In this document: positions 42,305 to 55,142 of the stretch, piece after piece | Layout of the letters: each line of letters starts with the position of its first letter | How positions within the stretch are numbered: the stretch's first letter is position 1 | NCBI GenBank assembly: GCA_030789695.1 | Contig: CM061142.1 | Location: 285,234,492 to 285,298,491, forward strand | Direction of reading: 5' to 3' | Length of the DNA stretch: 64,000 nt | Origin: Scilla litardierei | Taxonomy: Eukaryota; Streptophyta; Magnoliopsida; Asparagales; Asparagaceae | Notes under the pieces: generated by a model | Told to the model about the DNA's origin: nothing | Database searches by the model: none | The model's input: the letters and a program-made list of their open reading frames with translations, nothing else | Program-made: the position numbers and the translations under genes

Positions 42305-44518
42305 GTTACCTTCAGGAACACTGACCAGGGCGACCAGTTCATTGTTATGCTCCTACTTATATGTCAGGAAGGCGGCACTACTCAGCTGTCCGTTGAACAG
42401 GACCTCCCTGTCTTTCACGACCTGGTTAGGCACTGGCAGTCTGACACTACAGACGTGCCATCTTCACATGGGCCTGCTGATCCCTGGACCAACCCACTAG
42501 TCATACCTTTGCCTATTACCGATCCTACTTTAAGGTCCCCTGCAGCGGGCCCATCACTCCCCCCCAGAGGGTGGTGCCTATTCTTGACGCCATATTTTCA
42601 CTCCTACCATACCACCATACACTTATCATCCATCTATCCTTTCGGGGCCTTGCTATTATTTAGCTTGGGGGGGGGACCTTCTTTCTTTTGTATATGTCTA
42701 TCATTTTTGCATTTTGCATTTTGCATGTTTCCATCATCACGCATTTTCATTTTGTATATGTCTATCATTTTCTCATTTGGAAACTTGCATGATTTCACCA
42801 TCATATATTTTTTTCCTTTTGAATATGTCTATCATTCTTCCATTCGCATCATGCCATATTTCGCCTTATTTTGCACGACCATCCACGTTCTTGCATCTCT
42901 AACATTAGTCCATGCATATGCATCATATTTTTTTACATCCTCTTGCATCTCTGCATTCATCCACCCCCACCCTAGCCTCATTTCTCACTTGCCAGCGTGT
43001 TCTCAGCAGTGAGGACACCGATGTGTTTAGCTTGGGGGATGAGCGCTATCGCTTTTATTTTTATTTTTATTTTTCTTCTTTTATTTTCCTTCATTTTACA
43101 CTTCTTTATTTTCATTTTTCACCTATTTTTTCACCTTTATTTTTTTTCACATTTAGCATCACGTTTTCCACTTTTCGACATGCATGCATGCTTGTTTTTA
43201 TTTTTCTTTCTTTCTTCGCCTTATTTTCTTTCCTTTTGCTAGAATTATTCTGCATGATGACGTCTCTTATAGCCCTCAGTAGCTTATTACGATGCTTATC
43301 TCGTTCGACGTGCTATATAGAGTATTTCGGTCTTGCTATTATATGCTTGCATATTCTGTTGATGATCTTTCTGAATGAATGCCTGATATAAGTTAAAACT
43401 GAATGTATGCAGTAGTATCTAGTATGTTCTTTGTTGGGTAATGCACCAAGATTCATGCATCATTAGAATATTTGAAGCACCGGCTTTTCATCTTATCCAC
43501 TTCTAATTGCATGCCTGATATGATTGTACTTTTTGCCATATGATTTCAGTATATATTGAGATTAATGAAAATATCCATGCCACCCATGAGTTTAGTTAAA
43601 GTATTATCTTATTGAACCGTTGTGCACGTCTTATGAGTGAACTGAGTGATATTATGTTTCTTTTCCACATATCTTATAAATTCTCTACACATCATTTGGT
43701 TTCACCCACACAGCTACTTATACCGCATCTATCTCCCAAAAATCCCAAAAGAAAAGTTAGCTTCCAAAAATCCCTTACTACCAAAAAGGAGCCAAAAATC
43801 AGTTGTATAACCTTTGCTCCCATTCAAAAAAATAAAAAACAAAAAAGAAAAAAGGGAAAAGAAAAAGAAAAGAAAAGAATATCTCTCTGTATCTTAGTAT
43901 TAGAAGCTACAAAACTACTTGGGAAAAGCAAAATTTCCATATCTCATTCTTAGATGTGACGCCTCAAGCTAAGCTTGGGGGGTGAACCCATTTGATTATA
44001 CGAGTGAGTATGACATTAGAGTGGAGACTGTGCACAGATGGGGAGATTTGATAATGCTTAAACTTTACGAAATATTTTAGCTTTGGAGATTTTTCAGGAC
44101 TCGAGATGAATATTTGAATGCTCTGATATGCTTTCTATTCTCTATTTGCATGCTTGGTGTGATCTCTATGTGCTTCATTTATATCTATTAATTGAAAAGT
44201 GTGTTGCCAACTCTTTTTATACTAGACTCTATGAATTGCATAATGTTGATATGAGTTGACGGCATAATTTTAGGTGATCCCTATCTTTGTCTTTAATCCT
44301 TGCAAGCCATATGATTAGTTAAGACTTGAAATTCCTTTTAGCATGTGGTTTATTATTCCAAGTGTCATAATATGTTGCTTGGGCTTGAGATCTGACTAAA
44401 TATTCTAGCGCTCCCCTCCATCTCCTATCTCTTCCATTTTTCTTTATTATTTTTATCGCCCGGCAAGCCTAGTATTCGTCTTCCTCGAGGACGAGTAAGA
44501 GGTAAGCTTGGGGGATTT
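42305..44518 (+). other. Element A distal internal region and 3' non-coding skeleton
   Basis: Resumes after B. 42305-42560 is open in one frame (with QFIVMLLLICQEGG) and could be the end of A's second ORF, but I do not recognise it. Then come a TTTAGCTTGGGGGGGGGACC block (about 42659), TGAGGACACCGATG with TTTAGCTTGGGGGATGAG (43008-43046), ACCAAGATTCATGCAT (about 43444), AGTGAACTGAGTG (about 43636), an A-rich block (43735-43880), AAGCTTGGGGGGTGAA (about 43972), ATTGAAAAGTGTG (about 44198), GAGATCTGAC (about 44387) and CCTCGAGGACGAG with the polypurine tract at 44482-44518. Confidence 0.65.
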
Positions 44519-45932
44519 TGATGTGTCCATAATTTCCATCTTTGTATAGCATCATTTCATCTCATTCCATGTCATATTTGCATCCAAATCCCATACTTTC
44601 ATGCATGCACGCGCTTCTAACGCCATATTCGAGTCTCGTATAGCTTTTTGTACTTGTAGGGATTTTGGAGCGATTTGGATCTGATTTGGGATGCGGGCAC
44701 ATCCAACACGTCCAAGACGTCATAGGCAAGGCTCCCCAGGAGTTCGTCGAGGTTTGGAAGCATGTAGGAGAAGAGGAGGAGGAGAGAGCGAGAGAAAGGA
44801 GCAACAGCCAAGGCCCAAGCCACTTTCCCAGGTGAATCGGCCTGAGTAGCATTCTGCTGCTCGGTCGAGCTGACATGCAGATTCAGCTAGGAGACGTGCA
44901 CCAGCCACTCGATCGAGCAGAGAGGTGACTCGATCCGAGTCAACCCAACTTTGAGCTTCCTCCATCAGATACCTGACTCGACCGAATAGGACCTACTCGA
45001 CCTGAGCAGGCAGAGCGAGGTTTTGGACGAAGAATCCAGACTTCCTGACGACTCGACCGAGCAGGACCTACTCGACCCGAGCAGACAGAACGACGATTTG
45101 AGGAGAAGCTCAGATCCACTGATGACTCGACCGAGCAGGCGGGCTACTCGACCGAGTAGCCTGCATCTGTTCCAAGCAGCGCAGCAGCGGGGTCTACGCC
45201 AAGGTGTCTGCTCGACCGAGCAGCTACCTACTCGGTCGAGCAGCCGACGCGGCCAGCGACAAGTGGGCCCCAAACTTCCAGATTTTGAGTTTTTTCTTGT
45301 GGGGTCCATCCCATATGTATTTAAGAAGTTTCTCCAGACTTTTTTAGGACGTCGAGTTTTAGGTTAATTTTTAATTTTAGCTTTAGTTTAATTGAGAGTT
45401 TTAGATCTGACTTTTGGAGACATTGTGCCGACGAAGTAAAGGCGACATTTTTATTGCTTGTTTTTGCATGGAATCTCTGTATCTTAACTTTTTGATTGTT
45501 GTCTATTGCATTATTTGTTTCCGGTACGTAAAAATCCCAACTTTCTTATTTTCTCTATTTGATATTATGAATTCATATCTAAAAATCGCATCTTTCTTTG
45601 TTCTATTCGCTATGTCTGAGTAGTCTTATCTAGGGCTAATGGGTTACCCCTATGATCTTAGGAAAAAGATGTAAAGCTGGGATTTTTATGGTGCGTTGGG
45701 AATAAAAGGGGAGTACTTTGGTTGATCTAGCCAAATCCCTAGGAGAACTCGTACTGAGATCATGCCCACGGTCTGTGGAATTGATTTGCTTAATGATTAT
45801 CCTAAGGATTTAATTAGGGAGTTAGTGGATCCAACTAAGGCGTGTGACCATGTTCGGCTCGTGCCTTGAGGGGATCCACCAACGAACTATATCACTAAAT
45901 TGATGGCTACCGCCATTGCGTCAATGAGAGCA
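44519..45932 (+). repeat. Element A 3' LTR, truncated (1414 bp)
   Basis: Follows the 5' LTR from TGATGTGTCC to GCGTCAATGAGAGC at about 45932, then leaves it; the last roughly 365 bp are missing. Substitutions against the 5' LTR are frequent, fitting the oldest insertion. Confidence 0.88.
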
Positions 45933-46358
45933 GCCTTGATTGACATCACATACTAATTCATTGCTCCAAATGGTGGCAGCCTCCCCTTTTTTTGTTCCTG
46001 CAAATATCAAGTGCTAAGGACAAGCAACAAGAGAGTTAATAATAAAAATTGCAAGTTAAAAATTGACAGGCCCTTCTCTTTGATGCGTGCGGCAGGATGA
46101 TATATTTATTGGCCTCCAAGACAATCCCACGTGATGGCCTCAAAATTAATTTGGTTGCAAGCTTCTCCCTGTTTCATGCAAGAAAAAAATTCAATCAATT
46201 GTTTAAACAAAAACACCATGCACTTACCATTGTCAACAATGTCGGCCTGAGCAATTTTGTGCGGCCCTGGGTTCAAGCAATCATGCGGCAGCTTAAACAT
46301 GGAGATGTATATGTATTGCGACTGGGTTCTATTTGTAGGAGCCTAGGAGATGGACATG
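45933..46358. other. Unassigned 426-bp segment between A and the E array
   Basis: Neither LTR nor any other element seen here. A plus-strand frame of 87 codons (46097-46363) runs into the E LTR, and a minus-strand frame of 64 codons overlaps it; neither has a recognised motif. It may be host DNA or another element exposed by the deletion that removed A's end. Confidence 0.4.
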
Positions 46359-48918
46359 TGTAACGACCACTTTTCGTTGTACGTTGTTCATGCACGTGCT
46401 TTTGGCCGTGCACGTGTTTGTGAACACTTTCGTGTGTTATGCCGTTGTGAACGTCTCTGAGAGTATTAAATGGTGGCACTATATTGGAACGACGTTCTCG
46501 AGTCGTTTTTCCACAATTTGATCTTACTCGATGAGACGTGACGATTCTCACTCTTGACGGGAGACGTTTCTATTTTTAGTTCCGTCGTCCGACGTCGAAA
46601 CTGAGATCCGTCTTCTTAGTTAGCTCACATTCATCGCCACGAACACCACAATATTTATTTTATAATTATTGGAGTTTATTTGACCACTTTTATAATTTTT
46701 ACAAGTTTTATATTATTTTTAATAATTAATTTATAAATTATTTTCGGCCAAATAAAATTTATTTGGGTTTTAAACGTTTTAAAGAATTTTTGAGCCAATT
46801 TCCAGCTCATTTGGACCAGGTCAAATCCTAGGATGAGTTGGAGAAGTTTAAATTCAAATTTTAAATCTTTTTGAACTTCTAATCCTATTAGATTTAGCCC
46901 TAGACCAAGTCAACTCATCTATACTATATAAGCAACCCCTAGCAAGACCTATTTTCCAAAGAAATTAGCCCTAGCCTCTTCCAAACTCATTTTGGACGTT
47001 GCGACGAATCGTCGCAACGTTGCGACGTTCAGCTCCCCGCACGACCGAGAAAACCCCCCCGCAATCTCCCGCTCCGACCGAGGGCAAGCCCCGCATCCAT
47101 CGCTGTCCGCACCGCTGCAGCAACCCCCGCCCCGTTCCCCCGCTTGACCGAGAGGAGCCCTCGGTCTGACCGAGGCCCCGCTCCGCATCCGTTGCCGCTT
47201 GTCGCCCCGCTCCGCAGCCCGCACGACCGACCCGTCGCACCGCTTGCCACCGTGGGCCCCCCAAGTTCTCCAAAGTTATTGTGGGTCCCCCAAAGGCCCC
47301 TAGGAGTACTGTGGGCCCTACCAAGGTGCTTGCTCTTCGAGGATTCGTCGCGTACGACGTCGTCGCACGTCGTAGCCCGTCGTCGCACGTGCGAGCTTTG
47401 GAATCTGGAATCGTCGTCCGGGTTGATGCTCTGAACTTTCCAGCAAGGAAACTATATTGGAATCAGGACTTGGAGCGCGTTCTATTATTCCAACCCCCGG
47501 CGTCGCTACCCGACGCCGGTGTAGCTTTCGCGTCGTGTTGAGGTAACGTTTTGCACCCCTAGGACCCCCAACCCAATTGCATGCTAATCAAGACTAAAAA
47601 TCAGTATTTTTAAAGTATTTTAAATGTTTTAGAAATCACTAATCAAGATTAATAAAACGGATGTAGGCCGGTGGACTTGTGCACGTAGGAATCGTGACCT
47701 TGGACTCATTGGACGGTGTCTTCTTGACGTGATAGCTGCAGGCAAGTGAAACTTGCCAACTTTTGTGTAGGGCCATGTTTTTAGGCCACTTACTTGCTTT
47801 TAGCGTAAAAGAGACTAGTCGGTGAAATGATAGCTGACTAGACGCCTACTTGATCTAGTTTGACAACGAAACTAGATCCGTCACCTAAATGATCTAGCTT
47901 GACAACGAAGCTAGATCCAACCATTAAAATTGTCATTCATGCATGCTAAACTGTCACGTTTACTTTCTTACTTGTACGCTTTACTACTTGCCATGCCATG
48001 TCATCCATGCATTGATTGTTGCATCGTAGCACACGCTACAATACTTGTCCTTGTACTACTTGTCCGGCTAGGTGCACCCCTACGCCATACTTGTTTACAC
48101 ACTTCCTGGCTCGTGGTCCAGAAGCGAGCATTCCAAGTTCGGGGGTAAGGCCCTGGCTCGATACACGTGGAGGGGTAGGGATAAACGGTTACTTGAGCTT
48201 AGGAGTTGGCCCGTACAGCCACTCTAGCCAAAAGACGGAATCTCTATGCACGAGGTGCTTACTTTTCTTGTCTTGTACTTGTCTTGTGAATGCCATGCCA
48301 TGCTCGTACTGTACTTTACTTTACTTTACCTGTTGCACTCATACTTTAAACTGCCATGTCATCGCATTCATACTAGAACTGCTAGGTTGCTCTTACTTGT
48401 ACTTTCAGTTTCACTTGCGCAAGTCTTCCAGACTTGCTGACATGTGCCACTTGCTCTTTTGGGTGTCACATGTTAGACCTGAGCCAGAGACCGTTGCTGA
48501 GTACGTGAGGTTTTGCTGACGCTGAGTCTGAGTCCATGGCTGCCCAGGAGGATTTTGGTGGACCCGGTGACCATGCTTTGAGTTTTGTGGAGCTTTATGT
48601 TGTTTTAGGCCTTTTGTTAGTTGTTGGTGCGTAGCACCGTTGTTTTGTACGTTGTACTTTTGCTGGCCATGTTTGGGCCTTTAGTCTCTTTTCTTTTAGC
48701 CTGGTGGCTTTTCTGTGATGTTGGAAACTTATTTTATGGATATACTGAGATTATTCTTTTGTCTCATTTCATTATTATTATCTTTGTTTCGTTCGCGTTG
48801 CAAGGACCTGCAGTTTTAAATTTGATCGACGCTTATCGGACTTGCAGCTTTGCAGCTTCAAGTCTGAGCGGACCTTCTCACGCTTCGCCTCCATATTTTT
48901 GGGAAGCGGGGCGTGACA
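46359..48918 (+). repeat. Family E LTR 1 (2560 bp)
   Basis: TGTAACGACC to GCGTGACA. TATATAAG at 46925-46932, GC-rich leader 46990-47540, hairpins at 47741-47917. The last roughly 100 bp (CTCACGCTTCGCCTCC, GGGAAGCGGGGCGTGACA) closely match the end of D's LTR. It is preceded by unrelated DNA rather than a polypurine tract, so it is the original left edge of the array. Confidence 0.93.
47741..47917 (+). other. Family E leader hairpins with conserved loop
   Basis: GGCAAGT (47741-47747), GAA, ACTTGCC (47751-47757). Then GATCTAGTTT (47852-47861), loop GACAACG, AAACTAGATC (47869-47878). Then GATCTAGCTT (47891-47900), loop GACAACG, AAGCTAGATC (47908-47917). The two 10-bp stems are perfect and differ by one compensated base pair. 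The same pair lies at 54076-54141 and 60304-60369 in the other LTRs. Confidence 0.8.
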
Positions 48919-50795
48919 GGTTTTGTTGGTGGCCCATGCAGGTCTAGTCTTGCAATTGCGAATTAACGGAACAACGATAATAACGGAATGTCCATTAAAT
49001 AAATTGCAACATCCGAGTTATAAAGCCCCGAGTCTAGTCGCTTTCTTAGGACACTAGGTGATAAGAAGGCTTAGTTAGACGTCTGTGCTTGCTAGTTAGA
49101 GGCCCTGACTGTAGTTAGACTCCCTTTTAGCAATTGATCTAATCGTCGTAGGAGTTACCTTAGTGGTTATTGCCTAACCCTGACCATGTTAGACCTCTAA
49201 AATTTTCCTTTGGGCGTTCGCTTTCGGGTTCATCGATTTCGGACCAAGCTGAACGCATTTCTTTACCGTATAACCTTTAGAAGTCTTAGCGCTTAGTTTT
49301 TAATCTTTAGATGGTCGACCGTATGAGTTCCCCGTAGACTCTTCTGATCCATATCCTAGGTATATGTACGATTTGATCATCCGACCAATTTCCTTGCCTC
49401 GATTCACGAGATCGCCTCATGACGATCGTCGTCCATTTTCGAACCTCTCCAATATGAACTTTGAAACTCTTGAAAGTATTTTTCGAACTTCCTCCTTTCC
49501 GAAGTTTAATTTTGACCCAAATTTCAATGCATGTATACTTATACTTCATCCCCCTTCGTTGATTTAAAATTTAAAAAAAAAACGTTGTCGGAATTTCTGA
49601 ATACTAGTTTATAGTATTTTCCCAGCTTATGTTTTTCGTACTTGCGTAAATGTGTCGTTCCTTCATATAGTAATTTATTTCTGAACCGTACTTTTATTTT
49701 GCACAGATCGATTTATAATTTTCCCTATTATTTATGCCATTTGAATAATACATCGTGTTTACTTTTAATATACTTTTCAAGTCACATGGAATTACAGATT
49801 TCAGCAAGTTGGTTTCGCTCGTCGTTCTCACTATTTCAGATTTTTGCAAAATTACTATTTTCATAACCTCTTCCTGCTTTAGACCCTCCCTGATTTGATT
49901 TTAAAGATTTGCTATTCGATCCGGATGATTTTTATGCTAAGTTACTACTATTTTCTTTCCGCCCACCATACACGCTTTTAGAAAAATTCCTAAACCCAAA
50001 TTGAATTTCAATTATTTTTATAACCGTGCCAGACTTGTTGTGCTTGTATATTAAGAACCTTGTGTAAATCAGTTTTTCATCTTTTGGCAAACCCTGGTTC
50101 TCTAAAAAGTAGTTTCAATCGAGTATTTTAAATTTTCCATAGCCTAAAGCTTTGAAAGCATTTAACCTGAGTTAAAATTTTCCGTTACTTGATTTCATTC
50201 TTGACTTTCCAAAACTTTTCGACAACATTATATTAAATTACTGACGGATAGAATTTTCTAAACCATGTCCTTAATATTCGTGTAAATGATTCTACTTCCT
50301 TTTTAAAAAAAAAATTTTTTTTAACCCAATAGACCATTTTCTCTTATTATGAATATTCGACTCAACCTCATTTCAACTCGTTTTATCGATCCCAAAATAT
50401 TTCTTTTCAGACGAGGATTTTAATTTTGAAGAACAACAGTTTTCAGATTTCACGTATTCTAGCTTGTGCTACTTACCCTATCTTCTTTTCTATATCCTAT
50501 ATAAGCATCACTATATCCTTTTCCTTCAACCTAAACATCACCATTGAGCCAATGTTCGTCCAACCAAGCTGTCTCCTTGCATTCGCCCTATCTGAACACG
50601 TGCTTATCGATCCTTCCCTCGTCACGCTTTCGACCTCCCTCTATTGCTTAGGTATTAGTGCCGTCAATGTCTATGTCCACCCTAAGTTTTTAGTAGGCCC
50701 TTGGACCCTGTGAGGTGTCGTAGTGCACATACCTAAGTTGGGTACGTGAGCTTGAATGAGAATTCCCATAGTATATTGGTGCTTGCCTATTGTGT

Positions 50796-50886
<91 letters not shown>

Positions 50887-52583
50887 TCGGAGTTATTCGT
50901 GATAGTATGAAGTTGTTGTGTGTTAGTAATTATAGATTTTTGTGTGGATAGCTATACTATACTAGGGATGCCGGTGTATATAAGAGCTAGCGTTGAAATA
51001 TCTAATGGAATGTATGTAATTAGAGATACTTATAATGGTTGAAATAAAATGATTGGTAAAGCTAGGTATATGCTAGGTGTGATGATAATGTGTGAACTTA
51101 TAGATAAGTAAGTAGGCCTATTGAGTGATCTATATATTATTACGTGTGAGTATGTGCTCGTAGGTAGATATATATAGTGTTTAGACGTAAGTAGTTATGT
51201 TTTGTTGCCTGAGTATATATGTGATATACATATAGTATTAGGGTTATAATTTTGATTGGTATTGTTGCTTTTACGGGATGTTGCATGCGTGCATACCGTG
51301 AGGTATACACGACTATTGCACATCTTAATTATGTACGTGTGGATGTGTTAGAATACAAATTATAGGTAGTAGGCTATGGTGTGAATATATATGTTACATG
51401 TGTGAGACTATACGATGAATACGTATGCATGTATTAGGGAGCGTATTATAATTATACGTATGTTGATGTCTATATTATTATTATTATGGTATATAGAATG
51501 ATTGAACTACGTGAGTATTGCCTGACTAAATATTAAGTGTGATTGATTTATGGAATGTATATGGTTGTATGGTAGACGTATAAATATTGGAATGGTATTG
51601 GTATAAGTATGAATGCCGTGTTACGTATATAGAATATCCTGATATGTGTATTGAGTCTCACTCAAGCTTGAGTGAGTATACTCTAAGTATATTGAATGTA
51701 TGATTGTAGTTTGAATATAGAAATGCTTGATGTATGTATGGTGATAGAAGTGTTTGTGCCTGGTTGTGCTACACACATGATTGTGGGTCGCTACGCCAGT
51801 ATATAGTTATAGGTGTTGGTCTTGTGATATAGCTAAATACTAAGGACTTGTTATGTGAACGTATGTGTACTAGCTAAAACTAGGTATGTATGTGTGCTAG
51901 TTATATAATGGTATGATGGGTGTATGTAAATGAAATGTTAGCGTGTATGGGTGTGCACCATGCACGGGTAAGTATGTGCTTAGTTATAGGTTTTGATGAC
52001 TATGGTATATGTGGCGTGTCGTAAATACAGTTATAGGACCGTACGTAATGTGAATATATGGTGAACTATTTGCATGTATTTGAATGACTATATATTGTGA
52101 AATTATAGTAGCGGTGAATGTATATTAGATATAGTGAATTTGACTTTAATAATGGTATGGTGTGACTATATGTGTTGAGATGTTTGGTATTGGATGAATA
52201 TTAGAGGGTAGTATACCCTTGATGTTTGTGCATAGGTAGCTACATATAGGTAGAGCAATGATTGTATTTGCTAGTATGAGATCATACCTATATAAGTATC
52301 TGAACTATTGTTTTGTGAGTAGCAGCTATATAAGGGATGTATGTTTATATACCTGATTGAAATACATGAATGAAATTGACTGACTATAATAGGTATAACG
52401 AATGACGTATGTGAGTATATATATATATGTGGCAGTATAAGTGTTTGACAACCTAGTGCATACATGAGCACTTGAAATGACTATACCTGGTTAAATTATT
52501 ATATGGCTTGATTGGGGTAGTTACTAGAGCGACTAGTTATATTAGAAAGTCCGAGGACGGACTTTATTCTAAGGTGGGAAGGA
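48919..52583 (+). other. Family E internal region 1 (3665 bp, non-coding)
   Basis: Starts with the D-like primer-site region (48919-48945) and ends with the polypurine tract AAGGTGGGAAGGA (52571-52583). No frame resembles a gag or pol protein. The left half (about 49340-50740) is C-rich and G-poor, the right half (50890-52560) G-rich and C-poor, with a TA tract between. Confidence 0.85.
50798..50885. repeat. (TA)n microsatellite, unit 1 (88 bp)
   Basis: Uninterrupted TA dinucleotide tract. The matching tracts in units 2 and 3 are 57022-57111 (90 bp) and 63249-63320 (72 bp). Confidence 0.97.
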
Positions 52584-55142
52584 TGTAACGACCACTTTTC
52601 GTTGTACGTTGTTCGTGCACGTGCTTTTGGCCGTGCACGTGTTTGTGAACACTTTCGTGTGTTATGCCGTTGTGAACGTCTCTGAGAGTATTAAATGGTG
52701 GCACTATATTGGAACGACGTTCTCGAGTCGTTTTTCCACAATTTGATCTTACTCGATGAGACGTGACGATTCTCACTCTTGACGGGAGACGTTTCTATTT
52801 TTAGTTCCGTCGTCCGACGTCGAAACTGAGATCCGTCTTCTTAGTTAGCTCACATTCATCGCCACGAACACCACAATATTTATTTTATAATTATTGGAGT
52901 TTATTTGACCACTTTTATAATTTTTACAAGTTTTATATTATTTTTAATAATTAATTTATAAATTATTTTCGGCCAAATAAAATTTATTTGGGTTTTAAAC
53001 GTTTTAAAGAATTTTTGAGCCAATTTCCAGCTCATTTGGACCAGGTCAAATCCTAGGATGAGTTGGAGAAGTTTAAATTCAAATTTTAAATCTTTTTGAA
53101 CTTCTAATCCTATTAGATTTAGCCCTAGACCAAGTCAACTCATCTATACTATATAAGCAACCCCTAGCAAGACCTATTTTCCAAAGAAATTAGCCCTAGC
53201 CTCTTCCAAACTCATTTTGGACGTTGCGACGAATCGTCGCAACGTTGCGACGTTCAGCTCCCCGCACGACCGAGAAAACCCCCCGCAATCTCCCGCTCCG
53301 ACCGAGGGCAAGCCCCGCATCCATCGCTGTCCGCACCGCTGCAGCAACCCCCGCCCCGTTCCCCCGCTTGACCGAGAGGAGCCCTCGGTCTGACCGAGGC
53401 CCCGCTCCGCATCCGTTGCCGCTTGTCGCCCCGCTCCGCAGCCCGCACGACCGACCCGTCGCACCGCTTGCCACCGTGGGCCCCCCAAGTTCTCCAGAGT
53501 TATTGTGGGTCCCCCAAAGGCCCCTAGGAGTACTGTGGGCCCCACCAAGGTGCTTGCTCTTTGAGGATTCGTCGCGTACGACGTCGTCGCACGTCGTAGC
53601 CCGTCGTCGCACGTGCGAGCTTTGGAATCTGGAATCGTCGCCCGGGTTGATGCTCTGAACTTTCCAGCAAGGAAACTATATTGGAATCAGGACTTGGAGC
53701 GCGTTCTATTATTCCAACCCCCGGCGTCGCTACCCGACGCCGGTGTAGCTTTCGCGTCGTGTTGAGGTAACGTTTTGCACCCCTAGGACCCCCAACCCAA
53801 TTGCATGCTAATCAAGACTAAAAATCAGTATTTTTAAAGTATTTTAAATGTTTTAGAAATCACTAATCAAGATTAATAAAACGGATGTAGGCCGGTGGAC
53901 TTGTGCACGTAGGAATCGTGACCTTGGACTCGTTGGACGGTGTCTTCTTGACGTGATAGCTGCAGGCAAGTGAAACTTGCCAACTTTTGTGTAGGGCCAT
54001 GTTTTTAGGCCACTTACTTGCTTTTAGCGTAAAAGAGACTAGTCGGTGAAATGATAGCTGACTAGACGCCTACTTGATCTAGTTTGACAACGAAACTAGA
54101 TCCGTCACCTAAATGATCTAGCTTGACAACGAAGCTAGATCCAACCATTAAAATTGTCATTCATGCATGCTAAACTGTCACGTTTACTTTCTTACTTGTA
54201 CGCTTTACTACTTGCCATGCCATGTCATCCATGCATTGATTGTTGCATCGTAGCACACGCTACAATACTTGTCCTTGTACTACTTGTCCGGCTAGGTGCA
54301 CCCCTACGCCATACTTGTTTACACACTTCCTGGCTCGTGGTCCAGAAGCGAGCATTCCAAGTTCGGGGGTAAGGCCCTGGCTCGATACACGTGGAGGGGT
54401 AGGGATAAACGGTTACTTGAGCTTAGGAGTTGGCCCGTACAGCCACTCTAGCCAAAAGACGGAATCTCTATGCACGAGGTGCTTACTTTTCTTGTCTTGT
54501 ACTTGTCTTGTGAATGCCATGCCATGCTCGTACTGTACTTTACTTTACTTTACCTGTTGCACTCATACTTTAAACTGCCATGTCATCGCATTCATACTAG
54601 AACTGCTAGGTTGCTCTTACTTGTACTTTCAGTTTCACTTGCGCAAGTCTTCCAGACTTGCTGACATGTGCCACTTGCTCTTTTGGGTGTCACATGTTAG
54701 ACCTGAGCCAGAGACCGTTGCTGAGTACGTGAGGTTTTGCTGACGCTGAGTCTGAGTCCATGGCTGCCCAGGAGGATTTTGGTGGACCCGGTGACCATGC
54801 TTTGAGTTTTGTGGAGCTTTATGTTGTTTTAGGCCTTTTGTTAGTTGTTGGTGCGTAGCACCGTTGTTTTGTACGTTGTACTTTTGCTGGCCATGTTTGG
54901 GCCTTTAGTCTCTTTTCTTTTAGCCTGGTGGCTTTTCTGTGATGTTGGAAACTTATTTTATGGATATACTGAGATTATTCTTTTGTCTCATTTCATTATT
55001 ATTATCTTTGTTTCGTTCGCGTTGCAAGGACCTGCAGTTTTAAATTTGATCGACGCTTATCGGACTTGCAGCTTTGCAGCTTCAAGTCTGAGCGGACCTT
55101 CTCACGCTTCGCCTCCATATTTTTGGGAAGCGGGGCGTGACA
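52584..55142 (+). repeat. Family E LTR 2 (2559 bp)
   Basis: Shared by units 1 and 2: preceded by the polypurine tract and followed by the primer-site region, so it acts as 3' LTR to one and 5' LTR to the next. TATATAAG at 53150-53157. Confidence 0.93.

Larger units (their letters stand above)
6263..45932 (+). mobile_element. Element A: Athila-type Ty3/gypsy retrotransposon
   Basis: Outermost member of the nest. The start TGATGTGTCCAT is repeated at 44519, which marks the two LTRs. A tRNA-Asp-type primer site follows the 5' LTR and a G-rich polypurine tract precedes the 3' LTR. The domain order RT, RNase H, integrase and the wording of the motifs are those of the Athila lineage. Its own sequence is 6263-13721 plus 42305-45932; the rest is element B and its guests. 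The 3' LTR is cut short, so no target duplication can be read. The coding region is broken throughout and the LTRs are visibly more diverged than those of B, C or D, fitting the oldest insertion. Confidence 0.9.

Noticed and set aside
46097..46363. 87-codon frame before the E array as a host gene fragment
   Set aside because: No recognised motif, and its end depends on LTR sequence; kept only as unassigned DNA.
53174..53658. Frames of 124-144 codons on both strands in the GC-rich LTRs of family E (also near 46971-47434 and 59402-59886)
   Set aside because: Low-complexity Arg/Pro/Gly-rich readings of a GC-rich leader, open on both strands at once, with no family match.
54240..54743. 167-codon plus-strand frame repeated in each E LTR (48016, 54240, 60468)
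   Set aside because: Identical because the LTRs are copies; it overlaps the hairpin region downstream, has many Cys and no recognisable domain, and coding is not supported.
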